A stretch of 23,991 bases of DNA. Origin: Clostridiales bacterium. GTDB taxonomy: Bacteria > Bacillota > Clostridia > Lachnospirales > Lachnospiraceae. Made by a program: the position numbers and the translations under genes. The notes under the pieces were generated by a model. The model searched no databases and was not told the origin of the DNA. It saw only the letters and a list, made by a program, of their open reading frames with translations. Position 1 is the first letter of the stretch; each line of letters begins with the position of its first letter. The stretch lies in assembly GCA_015655565.1 (NCBI GenBank), contig JAATEU010000472.1, forward strand, positions 1 to 23,991, in the 5' to 3' direction. Below are positions 22,981 through 23,991 of this stretch, piece by piece.

Positions 22981-23412
22981 ATGAACATTAATAAAAACGG
23001 AGAAGTTCGGGAGTGTAAGAGATGTGGGAAAATGTTTTTTTATGCAGGAACGGGAAAATGTATTTGTTCCAGCTGTAAAGCGGAGGATGAGTCTGAATTT
23101 AATATAGTAAAGGAATATATTTATGATAATTTTTCAGCAACTATTCTGGAGGTATCGAGAGAAACCGGTGTAAGAGTCGCAAGAATAAAATCCTACTTAA
23201 AAGACGGAAGACTTATTATACCCGACGGGTCCTCAATTTTTTTAAATTGTGAGGTGTGTGGGACAAATATAAAATTTGGAAGATTATGCCGTGAATGTGC
23301 AGGTTCGCTAAGTAACGAAATGAAGCGTGAAATGAATATTAACGAATTCCAAATAGGAGAAAAACCGAACAATTCCAATTTAGGTAAAATGAGATTTTTA
23401 GATGATAAATAA
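22981..23412 (+). CDS. YvyF-type flagellar operon protein (TIGR03826-like, zinc-finger plus helix-turn-helix-like)
   Basis: About 143 residues. The order of elements is an N-terminal CxxC pair (CKRCGKMFFY and CICSSC, about 12-35), a central segment IVKEYIYDNFSATILEVSRET, the helix-turn-helix-like GVRVARIKSYLKDGRLIIPDGSS, and a second CxxC pair in CEVCGTNIKFGRLCRECA. This matches the family that B. subtilis YvyF belongs to, found near flgM in flagellar loci. No flagellar gene is visible here before the window ends. The ATG at 22981 has GGTGG 5 bases upstream; an in-frame GTG at 22972 would add three residues. A regulatory or late-flagellar role is inferred from the family only. Confidence 0.75.
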   Translation: MNINKNGEVRECKRCGKMFFYAGTGKCICSSCKAEDESEFNIVKEYIYDNFSATILEVSRETGVRVARIKSYLKDGRLIIPDGSSIFLNCEVCGTNIKFGRLCRECAGSLSNEMKREMNINEFQIGEKPNNSNLGKMRFLDDK

Positions 23413-23476
23413 ATTTAAATGATATTATTTATCATTTTGAATATAAAAATAGTATAAGCTGAGTAATTGAATATTA

Positions 23477-23520
23477 AGGTAGAACTACCTACAGGATTAT
23501 TTATTAGGTGGTATTTTTTT
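23477..23520 (+). terminator. Terminator with a competing upstream hairpin
   Basis: ACTACCT (23484-23490) pairs with AGGTGGT (23506-23512, one wobble), followed by A and seven T. The 5' arm can instead pair with AGGTA at 23477-23481 around GAAC, forming a smaller hairpin that would abolish the terminator stem. It lies 71 bases after the YvyF-like gene. Confidence 0.6.
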
Positions 23521-23991
23521 ATTGGAAAATCATAAACGAATTTTTTCATTCATGATTGACAAATACTAAAGGATAGGATTTGTTAGAACCAAAAGTGAAA
23601 CATAAAGGAAGGAACCGTACATTTGATATTTATACATCCTCAGGACAGGGAATCTGTGCTTAAGGGTGTTTTTTTGCTACATAGGCAAAGATTGGAGATT
23701 ATTCATTCTGACTTTTGGGGATGAAAAGGGCAGGGAGTTATTCAGATATACGATTGCCCGTAGTTAAGTACAGGCAGTAAAAAGGTTATTTCCCGGTACT
23801 AAATTGTAAAAGGGTATTATTTTAAAATAGGATTGATAATTGGAAGGAAATGTATTATCATAAAAATACAAAGTTATATTTATATTAGTTATATTTATGC
23901 TGGTTGTGTTTATTTTATTTATGTTTATTTAAATCAAGGCTGCGATATGAAAGAATACAGTATGTGGTGATGGCGGCTTAAAGAAATTAAA
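23521..23991. other. Gap at the right end with a second terminator-like hairpin
   Basis: A hairpin CATCCT (23635-23640) / AGGGTG (23663-23668) with inner ACAG/CTGT is followed by seven T (23669-23675), a plausible intrinsic terminator of a short transcript. A TTGACA at 23556-23561 has only a poor -10. Short ORFs beginning with TTG near 23580 and 23622 are probably chance or debris. A 22-codon hydrophobic stretch near 23870-23930 has no start codon. No real gene was seen. Confidence 0.35.

Noticed and set aside
23580..23720. TTG-started ORFs, one with an RTFDIY motif resembling a ClpP N-terminus
   Set aside because: The match is six residues only, the frame stops soon after, and the interval overlaps a terminator hairpin.

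Overview
The window looks like chromosomal DNA of a low-GC, spore-forming Clostridium-type Firmicute, most likely a plant-polysaccharide-using Lachnospiraceae relative. This rests on strong GGAGG ribosome sites, TTG and GTG starts, a HelD RNA-polymerase recycling ATPase, a clostridial SpoIID-like/peptidoglycan-binding protein, a YvyF-type flagellar operon protein and a zinc-ribbon membrane protein of a type common in clostridia. No rRNA, tRNA, CRISPR array or insertion sequence was seen.

Layout. Positions 1-2156 hold pectin-type carbohydrate degradation: the end of a large glycoside hydrolase and a GH105 unsaturated uronyl hydrolase. Positions 2341-3869 hold a secreted subtilisin-like protease, a translationally coupled 47-residue ORF, and an upstream promoter with three TTCAY repeats at 11-bp spacing. 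Positions 4380-6689 hold helD. Positions 6865-7923 hold an aminoglycoside 6-adenylyltransferase whose leader contains one anti-Shine-Dalgarno between two Shine-Dalgarno sequences.

Positions 8181-17631 are the centrepiece, a sugar-acid/pentulose locus. A divergent LacI regulator (minus strand) faces an operon of an ABC sugar importer (lipoprotein and two permeases, no ATPase), a TIM-barrel isomerase/epimerase, a LyxK-type kinase, an enzyme of the hexulose-6-phosphate synthase / 3-keto-L-gulonate-6-phosphate decarboxylase family, a decayed ulaF/araD, and UlaE. Three copies of a TGGGARCGKTT-like palindromic motif lie at the lacI start, mid-gap and operon promoter. The set resembles the enterobacterial ula/sgb (yia) pathway (kinase, decarboxylase, 3-epimerase, 4-epimerase), but it is fed by an ABC transporter. 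The decarboxylase carries synthase-like active-site residues, and the final 4-epimerase is a truncated, frameshifted remnant.

Positions 17632-23991 hold a minus-strand SpoIID-like/PG-binding protein that lacks the expected catalytic Glu, a GH3 glycosidase, the zinc-ribbon membrane protein, a metallo-beta-lactamase-fold fragment and the YvyF-like protein. These are separated by long AT-rich gaps with hairpins, promoters and gene debris. Several short gene fragments suggest ongoing decay.
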